Shown: positions 1 to 7,543, counted from the first letter of the stretch. The stretch: 14,989 nt of DNA from Bdellovibrionales bacterium (GCA_947457605.1 CANGWP010000044.1:1-14989), one strand, 5' to 3'. Numbers and translations: made by a program. The notes: generated from the letters alone by a model not told the origin.

Positions 1-702
1 CTCAACCCGGGCGTAGGTAAGCTTTCCATCCACAAGGTTGGAAAGGATACAAAGGCCCACTTTTTCTTCGGTGATCATCTCAATCTCGGGCTTCAGTCCC
101 TCGCACACTTGATTGATGAGATTCGCACCCATCGCATCTTTCGGATCACAAAGCACATGAATCACGAGCATGGTGCCGTTCTGATCCTCGCGGGGAAGAG
201 AACGGAACAGGAGGTCTTTCACGCCTCCTCCGCGGGCAACCAGACCCGGCACGATGGAGTTTGCAACCTGGATCAGCTCGATTTTATGGGACATGAGTCG
301 TTGCACCGCAAGCTCAAGATCACGGACTCTGGGAATCTGAACCTGACCGATGATGAGATTCCCCCTGGTTTCAGTGGTGATCTTACCGTTCATTTTGCGA
401 ATCCATTTCGCGGTGGCACTCACAGCAGCGATGATCGAAGTCTCCTCGACCGCCATCGGAATCAGAAGATCCTTTCCGTCGATATTGAAATAAGTGGCCA
501 CTCCCATCGGCATGGGGAAAACGCCGATCACGTTCTCAATGAAGTGCTCGGCAGTTTCAATCGGAAGCGCATTCACTCCGCGCAGGATCTGAAGCTCCTG
601 GGGATCCAGATCGCACCACTTTGCCAAACGCGCCTGGCGCTCTTCAAAAGGGATTCGATGAAACTCCGAAAGCAAATTCTCAAACCGTTCTTCCTTAGTC
701 AT
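1..702 (-). CDS. mvaA: Class II hydroxymethylglutaryl-CoA reductase, N-terminal part (cut by window edge)
   Basis: This cytoplasmic enzyme converts HMG-CoA and mevalonate with NAD(P)H, the committed step of the mevalonate route. I translated it by hand: 234 residues are visible of about 430 usual for the family, and the C-terminal half, including the catalytic Lys, Asp and His, lies outside the window. Visible hallmarks are ENVIG at residues 56-60 with PMPMG just after it, VEETS at 85-89 (the catalytic Glu is in this motif), and the DAMGAN cofactor-binding motif at 189-194. The ATG lies inside the end of the isomerase gene (ATGACTAA, 8-nt overlap) and is preceded by GAAGGGA, so translation is probably coupled. 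Class II enzymes work in either direction. The isoprenoid neighbours suggest biosynthesis here, which is inference. Cofactor preference cannot be read from this part. Confidence 0.93.
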   Translation of the reverse strand, partial: MTKEERFENLLSEFHRIPFEERQARLAKWCDLDPQELQILRGVNALPIETAEHFIENVIGVFPMPMGVATYFNIDGKDLLIPMAVEETSIIAAVSATAKWIRKMNGKITTETRGNLIIGQVQIPRVRDLELAVQRLMSHKIELIQVANSIVPGLVARGGGVKDLLFRSLPREDQNGTMLVIHVLCDPKDAMGANLINQVCEGLKPEIEMITEEKVGLCILSNLVDGKLTYARVE

Positions 703-1753
703 GATCCCTTCTTTCAATCTTATCCAGTGCCAATTCCGGAACGCTTCCGGCACCCGTGCAAAACATTGCGACCCTGAGTTCGCTCTCAATTTTTTCCATC
801 CATTGTTGCAGCGGTCGATCGCCCTGCAGGGCGGCCTCGAGCGCAGGCTTAGCAAACCCTACAGCAGAAGCCCCCAAGGCCAGACACTTGGCCGCATCGA
901 GGCCCGTGCGAATGCCGCCACTTGCAAGAATTGCTGTCTTTTGGGATTTCGAAAAAGCTCCTTTGGCATTCAGAATCGACTCCGCCACCGGCACTCCCCA
1001 GTTTGCAAAAGTGGCGCCAAGCTCATGCGAAATCGTACCTTCGCCCGCGCGCAAGCCTTCGACCCTGCCCCAGTGGGTTCCCCCAAGACCACTCACATCC
1101 ACCGCAGCGATGGGCAGCTGGGAAATGCGGTCCATGAATTTCCGGCTCATTCCGGAGCCTGTTTCCTTCACGATCAGGGGAATCTTGAGCCGATGGGCAA
1201 GCTCACGGATCGCAATCCAGCCGTTCTTGAAACGCGGAGTTCCCTCCGGTTGAATCGCCTCTTGAAGCGGATTCAGATGAATCGCAAGTGCGGAGGATCC
1301 GCTTCTTTCCAAAAGATCAAACAGAAGATTCCAGGAGCCGCGTTCGTGGATTTCAATCAGCTGAGCGATTCCCAGATTCGAAATGAGAAACAAGTCGGGA
1401 TTTTGTTTGCGAAGAGACTGAACCGCGGAGTCCTTGAATTCCGAATCGAGTTCGCGTCTCTGGGACCCAACTCCCATGGCCCAGCCTCGCTCACTTGCAG
1501 CCCTTGCAAGACGTTCGTTGATGATCTTTGCATCCGGATGTCCGGCCGTCATGCCGGCAATGAAAAACGGGTTTGGCTTTGGAGCTCCAAACCAAAGGGA
1601 TTCAAGACTGATCTCACCCAAATCAAGGTCAGGAAGCGAATCATGAACCAAAGACCAGTGATGGAGGGTACCGGACTCCACTGCCTCCGCCTCCTTGGCG
1701 AGTGAGTAACGGATATGATCCGCCTTCCGGTTGATAAACTCTTGATCTTTCAT
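695..1753 (-). CDS. fni: Isopentenyl-diphosphate delta-isomerase, type 2 (FMN-dependent)
   Basis: It interconverts isopentenyl and dimethylallyl diphosphate using reduced FMN and Mg2+, in the cytoplasm. The 352-residue TIM-barrel protein has the family signatures in order: NRKADHI (8-14), FFIAGMTAG (63-71), GVGSQR (94-99), SNLG (125-128), HLNPLQE (159-165, the substrate and Mg-binding His/Asn/Gln/Glu), VKETGSGMS (195-203), VSGLGGTHW (220-228) and SGGIRTG (278-284). Length is normal. I chose the ATG at 1753 over one 27 nt upstream because CAGGAGACCT sits directly before it and the protein then starts a few residues ahead of the NRK motif, as usual. It is the first gene of an operon with HMG-CoA reductase. 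A TATTAT -10 lies about 30 nt upstream. Type 2 isomerase paired with HMG-CoA reductase is typical of bacterial mevalonate clusters. Confidence 0.95.
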   Translation of the reverse strand: MKDQEFINRKADHIRYSLAKEAEAVESGTLHHWSLVHDSLPDLDLGEISLESLWFGAPKPNPFFIAGMTAGHPDAKIINERLARAASERGWAMGVGSQRRELDSEFKDSAVQSLRKQNPDLFLISNLGIAQLIEIHERGSWNLLFDLLERSGSSALAIHLNPLQEAIQPEGTPRFKNGWIAIRELAHRLKIPLIVKETGSGMSRKFMDRISQLPIAAVDVSGLGGTHWGRVEGLRAGEGTISHELGATFANWGVPVAESILNAKGAFSKSQKTAILASGGIRTGLDAAKCLALGASAVGFAKPALEAALQGDRPLQQWMEKIESELRVAMFCTGAGSVPELALDKIERRDHD

Positions 1754-1783
1754 AGGTCTCCTGGCTGCGAAGCATAGCACAAA

Positions 1784-1789
1784 ATAATA
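1784..1789 (-). promoter_or_regulatory. Probable -10 element of the fni-mvaA operon
   Basis: The minus strand reads TATTAT here, 5 of 6 to the sigma-70 -10 consensus. It would give a transcript starting near 1777 and a 5' leader of about 24 nt holding the AGGAG site before the isomerase ATG. I see no good -35 at the expected spacing, so this is a moderate call. Confidence 0.4.
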
Positions 1790-1799
1790 CCTGATTGAA

Positions 1800-2030
1800 G
1801 AGTTTGAGTTATGAGAGCCATTCTTTTGTTAACCGGAAGGGTTTATCCCGGAGTGGCCCTTCTGAATGGGCATGGCCTTCGCAATCAATAATTAAACCTT
1901 TGTGTTGGCGGAGGCTTAGCCGAATCTTGCGAGTCTGGACTGACCAAAGCAAGGCCGAAGGATGCGGCTCGGAGGCTAATCACACGTATTCTCAGTGCCA
2001 TGCCCACTCAAAAAAGCCGGCTTCAAACTC
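1800..2030 (+). ncRNA. Candidate structured RNA or leader between fni and the prenyl synthase gene
   Basis: This non-coding stretch contains nested complementary segments that I can pair by eye. The core is a perfect 10-bp helix, 1867-1876 (TGGGCATGGC) with 1997-2006. Inside it come TGTG 1901-1904 with CACA 1981-1984, TTAGCC 1916-1921 with GGCTAA 1974-1979, then two hairpins: CTTGC 1926-1930 with GCAAG 1949-1953, and GCCG 1954-1957 with CGGC 1965-1968 (7-nt loop). Outside, GAGTTTGA 1800-1807 can pair with TCAAACTC 2023-2030. Between core helix and inner stem is a large bubble, AT-rich on one side (1877-1900) and 12 nt on the other (1985-1996). A long closing stem with an open bubble recalls 6S RNA, but the branched tip does not. 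The transcribed strand is not settled by the sequence; plus would make it a leader of the prenyl synthase. No U-run terminator was seen. Confidence 0.35.
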
Positions 2031-2072
2031 CCCTCTTTACGCCACACCGGAAAGGGGGCAGCGTAGGAGCCG

Positions 2073-2897
2073 ATGGAATGGCAGGCCCTTTTCAATGCAA
2101 CACTGATCCGCGAGCTGGAGCTTCAAAACAATCCGTCCTCGAGACTGCGGGAAGCCTTGCTGTACGCTGCGCGCTCACCGGGAAAGCGTCTGCGCCCGAA
2201 GTTCGTGCGCGAATCTGGACAACGATTCGGGCTTCCGGATTCCACGATCGATCTTTGTGGAATTGCAATCGAGTCGGTGCATCTTTTCTCGCTGATCCAT
2301 GATGATCTTCCGGCGCTGGATGATGACGACCTGAGACGCGGTCTTCCCACGCTCCACAAAAAATTCGATGAGGGTACCGCGCTACTCGCAGGAGATGAGC
2401 TGCTCAATCTCGCGTATTCCTTTTTTCTGAAGATCAAAAACGGAGTTTCAAGTGAAAATCTCCTCACCGCGCTTCACTACTTCTCGAAATGCATTGGAGG
2501 AGAAGGCATGATCGGCGGACAGATGCTTGAACTCGAGCTGCTTCACTCGGGAACAACGCCGGATCTTCCGACATTGCTCAAGATTCAGGACATGAAGACC
2601 GGAGCCCTTTTCCGGGCAAGCATTTTGATTCCCGCACTTATTGCGGGGGAATCCGAGTCATCCGGAATCTTTCAAACTCTCGAGTCCTATGCAAACTCCT
2701 TCGGATTCGCGTTCCAGATTGCGGACGATCTCGAAGACGAGTATCAAGATGAAGAGGAAGCGCGGAAAAACATTCTCTCTTTGATGGGAAGGGATGCCGC
2801 CATTCGAATGGCAGTGGACGGTCTTGAATTGCAAAAAATCGCAGGCGAATTCACTCCGACCGGATTTCTCCTGAGCAAACTACAGTCAAAAATATAA
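2073..2897 (+). CDS. ispA: Polyprenyl diphosphate synthase, farnesyl type
   Basis: It condenses isopentenyl diphosphate with allylic diphosphates, most likely to farnesyl diphosphate (C15), in the cytoplasm. The 274-residue protein has GKRLRP (37-42), the first Asp-rich motif DDLPALD (77-83) followed by DDDLRRG, a KTG motif (175-177) and the second Asp-rich motif DDLED (218-222). The aromatic residue five positions before the first motif (Phe72) and the two extra residues in that motif are typical of bacterial FPP synthases; product length is inferred from this. The loop after the second motif is shorter than in E. coli IspA: the stretch that normally holds GK..G.D..K.TYP is reduced to something like EARKNILSLMG. 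The ATG has AGGAG only 3 nt upstream, which is tight, but no better start is visible. It lies divergent from the isomerase gene and 40 nt before the next gene. Confidence 0.9.
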   Translation: MEWQALFNATLIRELELQNNPSSRLREALLYAARSPGKRLRPKFVRESGQRFGLPDSTIDLCGIAIESVHLFSLIHDDLPALDDDDLRRGLPTLHKKFDEGTALLAGDELLNLAYSFFLKIKNGVSSENLLTALHYFSKCIGGEGMIGGQMLELELLHSGTTPDLPTLLKIQDMKTGALFRASILIPALIAGESESSGIFQTLESYANSFGFAFQIADDLEDEYQDEEEARKNILSLMGRDAAIRMAVDGLELQKIAGEFTPTGFLLSKLQSKI

Positions 2898-2937
2898 CAT
2901 TCAAGCGACTCCGCTCCTGAACCGAAAGGAAAGGGAG

Positions 2938-3684
2938 ATGAGATTCGCTCCCTTTTATCTTCTTTTTGCAATCCTTGCAGGTCCGGACGCCCGGGCACAA
3001 TCGAATGCTCCCGCTGTGGATCCCGAATCCCATTCGGGATCACTCTCCTCGGAACAAAATGACCTTCTTGAATTCAAGAGAAGAGCTGACGAAAAAAGTG
3101 AAACCCTCCGTTCCATCGAGAGACAAGACCAACAGAATGATTACGGCAATCGCACAAGCAATTTTCAAGCGGGAAATCTTCTGATCGGTCGGGAACGCGC
3201 AGCGAACATGGTGCGTAGCCTTCAGGACGAGCAATTCAGGAGAGCCCTTACGCGCGTTACAAGCCGCGGAAAGCAAATCCTCGAAGAAAACAAATCCTTT
3301 CAAACCCCTATCGCGATCCTCGCCGGGGCCGCCTCTTTCTGGTTTGGCGCAACTCTTCGACTATTCCGGGGGGAATCCATTCTGATCAGTTCGAGGTTTG
3401 AAGGACGAGCCCGGCGCGCGGAATTCACGCTTCAAAGCCCGTTTCTCAACAGCAAACTCTTTATCGAGGGAGGAACCGGATTCAACCTGAACATCAACCG
3501 GTCGATCGCATCGATCAACTCAACCGCTGAGGTGAATTTCATCAGTCGAACCCAATCCTTTTCCACCGAATTCCATCATCCGATCACACCCCACCTCGAT
3601 TTTTCCATCGGAGCAAGCCAGATTCCGGAATTGAACAACCGCACCGATGGTCGGGCTCGAATCCAATACCAGTTCAACTTTTAG
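2938..3684 (+). CDS. Secreted protein of unknown function, possible small outer-membrane beta-barrel
   Basis: I do not recognise a family. The 248 residues begin with a signal peptide: Arg2, a hydrophobic core at 4-15 and a likely cleavage after ARA at residue 20. Residues 25-125 are polar and charged with a helical, coiled-coil-like look (many Glu, Lys, Arg, Gln). From about residue 130 to the end there are alternating hydrophobic/polar strand patterns separated by short turns, and the protein ends in a C-terminal Phe (YQFNF). Those last features are what one sees in small outer-membrane barrels, so that location is an inference. An AAAGGGAG purine run touches the ATG. It follows the prenyl synthase by 40 nt and precedes the thioredoxin-like gene by 10 nt, so the three are probably co-transcribed, though no functional link is evident. 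Confidence 0.6.
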   Translation: MRFAPFYLLFAILAGPDARAQSNAPAVDPESHSGSLSSEQNDLLEFKRRADEKSETLRSIERQDQQNDYGNRTSNFQAGNLLIGRERAANMVRSLQDEQFRRALTRVTSRGKQILEENKSFQTPIAILAGAASFWFGATLRLFRGESILISSRFEGRARRAEFTLQSPFLNSKLFIEGGTGFNLNINRSIASINSTAEVNFISRTQSFSTEFHHPITPHLDFSIGASQIPELNNRTDGRARIQYQFNF

Positions 3685-3694
3685 GGGGCTCTCC

Positions 3695-4654
3695 ATGAAA
3701 CGAAAAGAAAAGCCCCTGACCATCGAGGAAATCAAAGCAAAGCTCACCCAGCAGAATCTTTCGAACTGGATTCATTCCGAACCAAAGCTTTCCCTCCTGC
3801 CCACTCCGGAAGGAATCAAAATCCTGCCCCTCTCCAGCAGTGCGGAGAATGAATTGCTCCTGCTTTTTTTGGTCGACCTCACTCACTACTCCTCGGAACT
3901 TGTTTTGGAATCAATCGATCGCCTTCATCAGGAATACAAAGCCCTTCCATGGAAACCGATTCTGGTGATCGAGCCGAAATACCTGTTTTTGAAGGACACC
4001 CGGTTTTTTGATCGTTTCCGATCCTTCAAGACATTCGCCTCAACCTCGATGTTTTTGGACACAAAAGGAGAGTGGTTTGAACACTTCAATGCAGGGGACG
4101 GGTTGATTCTGCTCCTCCACCGGGGTGTTGAAATTCTCCGGGTTCCTCTTGTGCCGGGAGTCTCCGGACCAATTTCAAAAGTGGAAAGAGCCCTTCAGGA
4201 CGGTTTGCGCCTTGAGGATCCCGGACTTCCCCTGTTCAGGGTACAACCACAAAATTTTTCAAAGTCTCCGGATCTTCGCATCACGTCCCCTTTGGAACTG
4301 AGCACGACCGGCGCCTGGATCACCTCCCCTGGATCGATCATGAGCGAAGACTCGAACGCCCAGCTCGGTTTTTACTTCGAAGGCTCCAATCTGAGACTTG
4401 TCGGCACCTCTCATCCGAACTCGCGCGAAGCAACCCGATTCGTCATCACCCTGAATCAGGAACCCATTCCAACCGCACATTATGGCTCGAGCACCAAACT
4501 TGGCGAAAAAGGCACTTCCATATCTGAAGTCTCGAAATCCCAGGGCGTTTACGAGTTGATCTCGTCCACCACTCCGCTTCGCGGGGACATTCGGATCAGG
4601 TTCCTGAATGCGGTCGAAAACCCCGTGATCATTTACGGCTTCCGGGCAGCCTAG
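3695..4654 (+). CDS. Cysteine-less thioredoxin-fold protein with DipZ-like C-terminal domain
   Basis: This 319-residue protein has no signal peptide. Residues about 52-175 follow a thioredoxin-like pattern: a hydrophobic strand ending LFLVD, a helix, a strand KPILVIEP, FLDTKGEWFEHF, then a strand pair LILLLHRGVEILRV. The position where active thioredoxins have CxxC reads THYSS, and there is no Cys anywhere. Residues about 195-319 resemble the C-terminal sandwich domain of DipZ/TlpA-type thioredoxins: ELSTTGAW, then strands LGFYFEGSNLRLVG, then VYELISS and the closing IYGFRAA. So it looks like a redox-dead relative, perhaps a binding protein. The assignment rests on remembered family patterns. 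The chosen ATG has AGGGGG 6-7 nt upstream; an upstream alternative would overlap the previous gene. Its 3' end overlaps the opposing queG gene by 26 nt. Confidence 0.6.
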   Translation: MKRKEKPLTIEEIKAKLTQQNLSNWIHSEPKLSLLPTPEGIKILPLSSSAENELLLLFLVDLTHYSSELVLESIDRLHQEYKALPWKPILVIEPKYLFLKDTRFFDRFRSFKTFASTSMFLDTKGEWFEHFNAGDGLILLLHRGVEILRVPLVPGVSGPISKVERALQDGLRLEDPGLPLFRVQPQNFSKSPDLRITSPLELSTTGAWITSPGSIMSEDSNAQLGFYFEGSNLRLVGTSHPNSREATRFVITLNQEPIPTAHYGSSTKLGEKGTSISEVSKSQGVYELISSTTPLRGDIRIRFLNAVENPVIIYGFRAA

Positions 4655-5576
4655 CCCGAAGATTCCGTTTGAAATCCGGATACCGGATTCTCTCGAGTGC
4701 AGTTCCGAGAATTCTCGCCGAGTATTCACTCTCGGTTTCCTGAAGAAGCGCCGCCTCATCCGTTACAAGATACCCGGCCACCCCGGAGTCGGGGGTATTC
4801 TTCACGATCTTGAGATTGTAGGGGCAGGCTTCCTGGCAGAGATCGCAACCCGCGACGAACCCTGCAGTCGGAATCTGTTCGGACCACTCCCCCCGTTTCT
4901 CAAGCGTAAGGTAGCTGATGCATTTTTTAGAGTCCAACTCATGGGATTGAAGCGCCCCGGTCGGACAGGCACTCAAACATCGGGAGCAGTTCCCGCAATA
5001 ATCTTTGAGAATTTTCGGGGATTCGCCGAACTCCTGATTCGTAAAAACGACCCCGATGAACACATAACTTCCAAGAGCGGGGTGAATGAGAAGCGTGTTT
5101 TTTCCAATCCATCCAAGGCCGCAAAGCATGGCCCAGGTGCGCTCCAGGACCGCAGATGTATCGACACAGATTTTGTATCGAAAGCCCTCGGGCAAGTGCC
5201 CCTGTTTCCGCAGGGACTGAAATGCGGCCTCCAGCGAGTCCTTGAGCGTATCGTGATAGTCAGGCCCATTCAGATAGCGGGCATACCGGAGTTCTTCCGT
5301 GCCTACGGGATGTGGAGGATACGGTTTCAATACCGCAATCACGCTTTTGAGTTCCGGGAACACAAGAGTTGGATCCAGTCTTCTTGCCAATCCCCGATCA
5401 AGGTAATGCATGTCCCCGTGCAAACCGCGGGAAATCCATTCCCGATAGCGTTCCGCATGGGTCGAATAAATGTCTTTTGCCCGGGAAAAATCGACAACGC
5501 CCGAAACCGGAAAGCCAGAATCGCTCAGCGCTATTGAAAAATCATTCCAGATCGGATCAGTGCGCAAGACTTCCAC
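4629..5576 (-). CDS. queG: Epoxyqueuosine reductase
   Basis: It reduces epoxyqueuosine to queuosine in the wobble position of GUN tRNAs, using cobalamin and two [4Fe-4S] clusters, the last step of queuosine synthesis. The 315-residue reading starts at a GTG and shows the N-terminal DUF1730-type region, then VDTSAVLERTWAMLCGLGWI (138-157) with the conserved acid Asp139, GKNTLLIHP after it, and two ferredoxin motifs: Cys194/197/200/204 and Cys219/244/247/251. It is shorter than E. coli QueG (379 residues) and lacks the C-terminal HEAT-like extension. There is no in-frame ATG before residue 56. A TTG at 5663 would add 29 residues inside rimO; the GTG is preceded by TTGAGATGCG and places the N-terminus where the family starts. 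It overlaps the end of rimO by 20 nt, so coupling is likely. Confidence 0.9.
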   Translation of the reverse strand: MEVLRTDPIWNDFSIALSDSGFPVSGVVDFSRAKDIYSTHAERYREWISRGLHGDMHYLDRGLARRLDPTLVFPELKSVIAVLKPYPPHPVGTEELRYARYLNGPDYHDTLKDSLEAAFQSLRKQGHLPEGFRYKICVDTSAVLERTWAMLCGLGWIGKNTLLIHPALGSYVFIGVVFTNQEFGESPKILKDYCGNCSRCLSACPTGALQSHELDSKKCISYLTLEKRGEWSEQIPTAGFVAGCDLCQEACPYNLKIVKNTPDSGVAGYLVTDEAALLQETESEYSARILGTALERIRYPDFKRNLRARLPGSRK

Positions 5577-7017
5577 TACGCATCTCAAGACCCTTTGTGA
5601 TCCGGGTGGTGAGTCCGATAGCCGCTTGAAGCGCAGGCTTCTCGATCCGAACCAGCTTCCCAATCAGATCCACCTCGGCAAGCTCCGTGATCTCCACGAT
5701 TGCGAGGTCTCCGGGATTCAATTGAGTACCTTCATTTGCTCCAAGGTCATTGATCAGAACCCGACCGTCGATCTCCTGAGCCTGAGTCGGCATGCGCGCC
5801 TGAATGAGCAGAGCCGTTTCTTCGGCGGAACCTTCCACCATGACCTGCACTTGCTTGCCGATGAGTCCCGAGAGTTTCGATCCGCGCTGACGCTGCAACA
5901 ATTCGATCAATGCCTTCCGGCGCTTTCGCTTCACATTGGCATGAAGCTGGCCGTCCAATTCCGCAGCCTTTGTGCCCTCTTCTTTTGAATAACTGAACAC
6001 ACCCACATGATCGAGGTCGAGCGTCTCAAGATCCTGGCAAAGTTCTGCGAACTCAGCGTCGGTTTCAGTGGGAAATCCGACAATGATCGAGGTCCGGATG
6101 ACAAGTCCCGGAATTTTCGCGCGAAGCTTGCCCATCAGGTCATACAGCTTTGCCTTGGTGAGTCTGCGGTTCATGAGCCCGAGCACCCGGTCATTGGTGT
6201 GCTGAATCGGCATATCGAGATATTTCACGATCTTGGGCTCCCGCGCGATGATCTCGACCAACTCATCCGAGAACTGGTCCGGATACACGTAGTGAAGCCT
6301 GATCCACTCGATTCCTTCCACTTTACAAAGCTCGGGAAGAAGCATTTCCAGATTTTCCTTGTACTTCCATTCCATCCCGTACTCGGTAAGGTCCTGGGCC
6401 ACGAGGTTGAGCTCCCGGACGCCCTCCGCGGCCATGGTCTTCGCCTCTTCCACCAGGGACGCGATGGTCCTGGAGCGGACATTTCCGCGGAGTTTCGGGA
6501 TGATGCAAAACGCGCATCTGCGATTGCACCCCTCTGACAACTTCAAGAAACCTGAAAACTTCGCTCCGGTGTGGACGCGCGCGTCCTTTTCGGTGTGAAT
6601 GAAAGCAGGAAAATCGATGTAGGATCGCTGGGGAAGCGGAGCTCCCTGCTCGCGGGCCTTTTCATGCTGATCGAGAAGCTCCGTAATCTTGTGATACTGA
6701 CCGGTACCGATCATGAGATCCACTTCCGGCATCTCTTTTTCAAGTTCCTTCGCATACCGCTGCGGAAGACAGCCCGAAACGACGAGGGCTTTGCAGTTCC
6801 CCTCTTCCTTGAATTGCGACATCTCGAGAATCGTCTCGATCGACTCCTCTTTTGCCGCCTGAATGAAGGAACAGGTATTCACAATGATCACTTCCGCTTG
6901 ATCGGGCTCTTTTGCGATCTCGTAGCGGTCATTCTCAAGCTTTCCGAGCATCACCTGGGAATCAACGAGGTTCTTCGGACACCCAAGGGAAACAAAATAC
7001 ACGGGAGATTTTTTCAT
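5557..7017 (-). CDS. rimO: Ribosomal protein uS12 methylthiotransferase
   Basis: RimO is a radical-SAM enzyme that adds a methylthio group to a conserved Asp of ribosomal protein S12. All three domains are present in its 486 residues: the N-terminal methylthiotransferase domain with cluster ligands Cys13 (SLGCPKNLVDS), Cys49 (NTCSF) and Cys83 (SGCLPQR); the radical-SAM core with SEGCNRRCAFC (Cys164/168/171); and a C-terminal TRAM domain from about residue 385. SLGCPKN.VDS distinguishes RimO from the tRNA enzyme MiaB. It is somewhat longer than E. coli RimO (441 residues), mainly through a C-terminal tail that overlaps queG. The ATG lies 6 nt after the yajQ stop with only a weak purine stretch (AGAGACTAG) ahead, suggesting translation follows from yajQ. 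Confidence 0.95.
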   Translation of the reverse strand: MKKSPVYFVSLGCPKNLVDSQVMLGKLENDRYEIAKEPDQAEVIIVNTCSFIQAAKEESIETILEMSQFKEEGNCKALVVSGCLPQRYAKELEKEMPEVDLMIGTGQYHKITELLDQHEKAREQGAPLPQRSYIDFPAFIHTEKDARVHTGAKFSGFLKLSEGCNRRCAFCIIPKLRGNVRSRTIASLVEEAKTMAAEGVRELNLVAQDLTEYGMEWKYKENLEMLLPELCKVEGIEWIRLHYVYPDQFSDELVEIIAREPKIVKYLDMPIQHTNDRVLGLMNRRLTKAKLYDLMGKLRAKIPGLVIRTSIIVGFPTETDAEFAELCQDLETLDLDHVGVFSYSKEEGTKAAELDGQLHANVKRKRRKALIELLQRQRGSKLSGLIGKQVQVMVEGSAEETALLIQARMPTQAQEIDGRVLINDLGANEGTQLNPGDLAIVEITELAEVDLIGKLVRIEKPALQAAIGLTTRITKGLEMRSGSLAH

Positions 7018-7023
7018 AAAATT

Positions 7024-7521
7024 CTAGTCTCTGAAATTTCCAAAACTCATGGGGAGTTTCAATTTTTCCTGGCTTCCACGAAGAAGCCCGATGCACTCCT
7101 GAAGATCGTCGCGGTTTTTGCCGGTGACCCTGACTTTTTCATCCTGGATCTGGCCCTGAACTTTCATCTTGGAGTCCTTGATGAAAGCGATGACTTCTTT
7201 TCCCTTGTCCTTGGAAATGCCTGCCTGCACTTCGATCACCTGACGTACGGATCCGCCAAATGCGGCCTCCACCGGCTTGTAATTCAAGGAAAGAAGGGAA
7301 ATCCCCCTCTTGATCAACTTGGTCTGGACGATATCCTTCAAATTGTCGAGCTTGGAATCCTCGGAGCAAACCAAAGTAATGGTCTTCGCTTTTTTGTCGA
7401 ACGTGATTTCGGATTTCACATTCTTGAAATCGAAACGGGTCGCAAGTTCTTTCAACGCGGCATTCACCGCATTGTCCACTTCTTGCCAATCTACATCGGA
7501 GGTAATGTCAAACGAGGGCAT
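7024..7521 (-). CDS. yajQ: YajQ family nucleotide-binding protein
   Basis: YajQ proteins are small cytoplasmic proteins that bind nucleotides; some family members bind cyclic di-GMP and act with a transcription factor. The specific role here is unknown. The 165-residue sequence is full length: it starts MPSFDITSDVDWQEV, as nearly all members do, and contains DFKNVKSEI, SLNYKPVEAAFGGSVRQ, and VQGQIQDEKVRVTGKNRDDLQ, which matches the most conserved C-terminal block of the family. I chose the ATG at 7521 over a longer reading because AAAGGAA lies 5 nt upstream and MPSFD is the family start. It is the first gene of the yajQ-rimO-queG unit, with promoter-like sequence shared with the divergent gene to its right. 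Confidence 0.94.
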   Translation of the reverse strand: MPSFDITSDVDWQEVDNAVNAALKELATRFDFKNVKSEITFDKKAKTITLVCSEDSKLDNLKDIVQTKLIKRGISLLSLNYKPVEAAFGGSVRQVIEVQAGISKDKGKEVIAFIKDSKMKVQGQIQDEKVRVTGKNRDDLQECIGLLRGSQEKLKLPMSFGNFRD

Positions 7522-7543
7522 AGGATTCCTTTCGAACTTGCCA

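Noticed and set aside
109..777. Long plus-strand open frame opposite HMG-CoA reductase
   Set aside because: The minus frame carries clear enzyme motifs; this reading has no family pattern and no start signal.
701..1705. 334-codon plus-strand frame opposite the IPP isomerase
   Set aside because: It is a shadow frame of a gene with full-length family motifs; its composition is rich in Arg, Pro and Ser as in antisense readings.
1930..1980. Resemblance to the SRP (4.5S) RNA apical region
   Set aside because: The segment GGCCGAAGGATGC recalls the GGAA-loop region, but it lacks the GNRA tetraloop and the conserved AGCAG side, so it is not SRP RNA.
1754..2072. Known riboswitch or RNase P RNA in the leader
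   Set aside because: I searched by eye for cobalamin, cyclic di-GMP and RNase P consensus blocks and found none.
1795..2302. Short overlapping plus-strand frames, including a 26-codon one from 1811
   Set aside because: None has a ribosome-binding site or recognisable sequence, and they lie in the segment with base-paired structure and run into the prenyl synthase in the wrong frame.
5577..5663. Longer queG start at a TTG inside rimO
   Set aside because: It adds 29 residues without family similarity and has no ribosome-binding site; the GTG start fits the family N-terminus.
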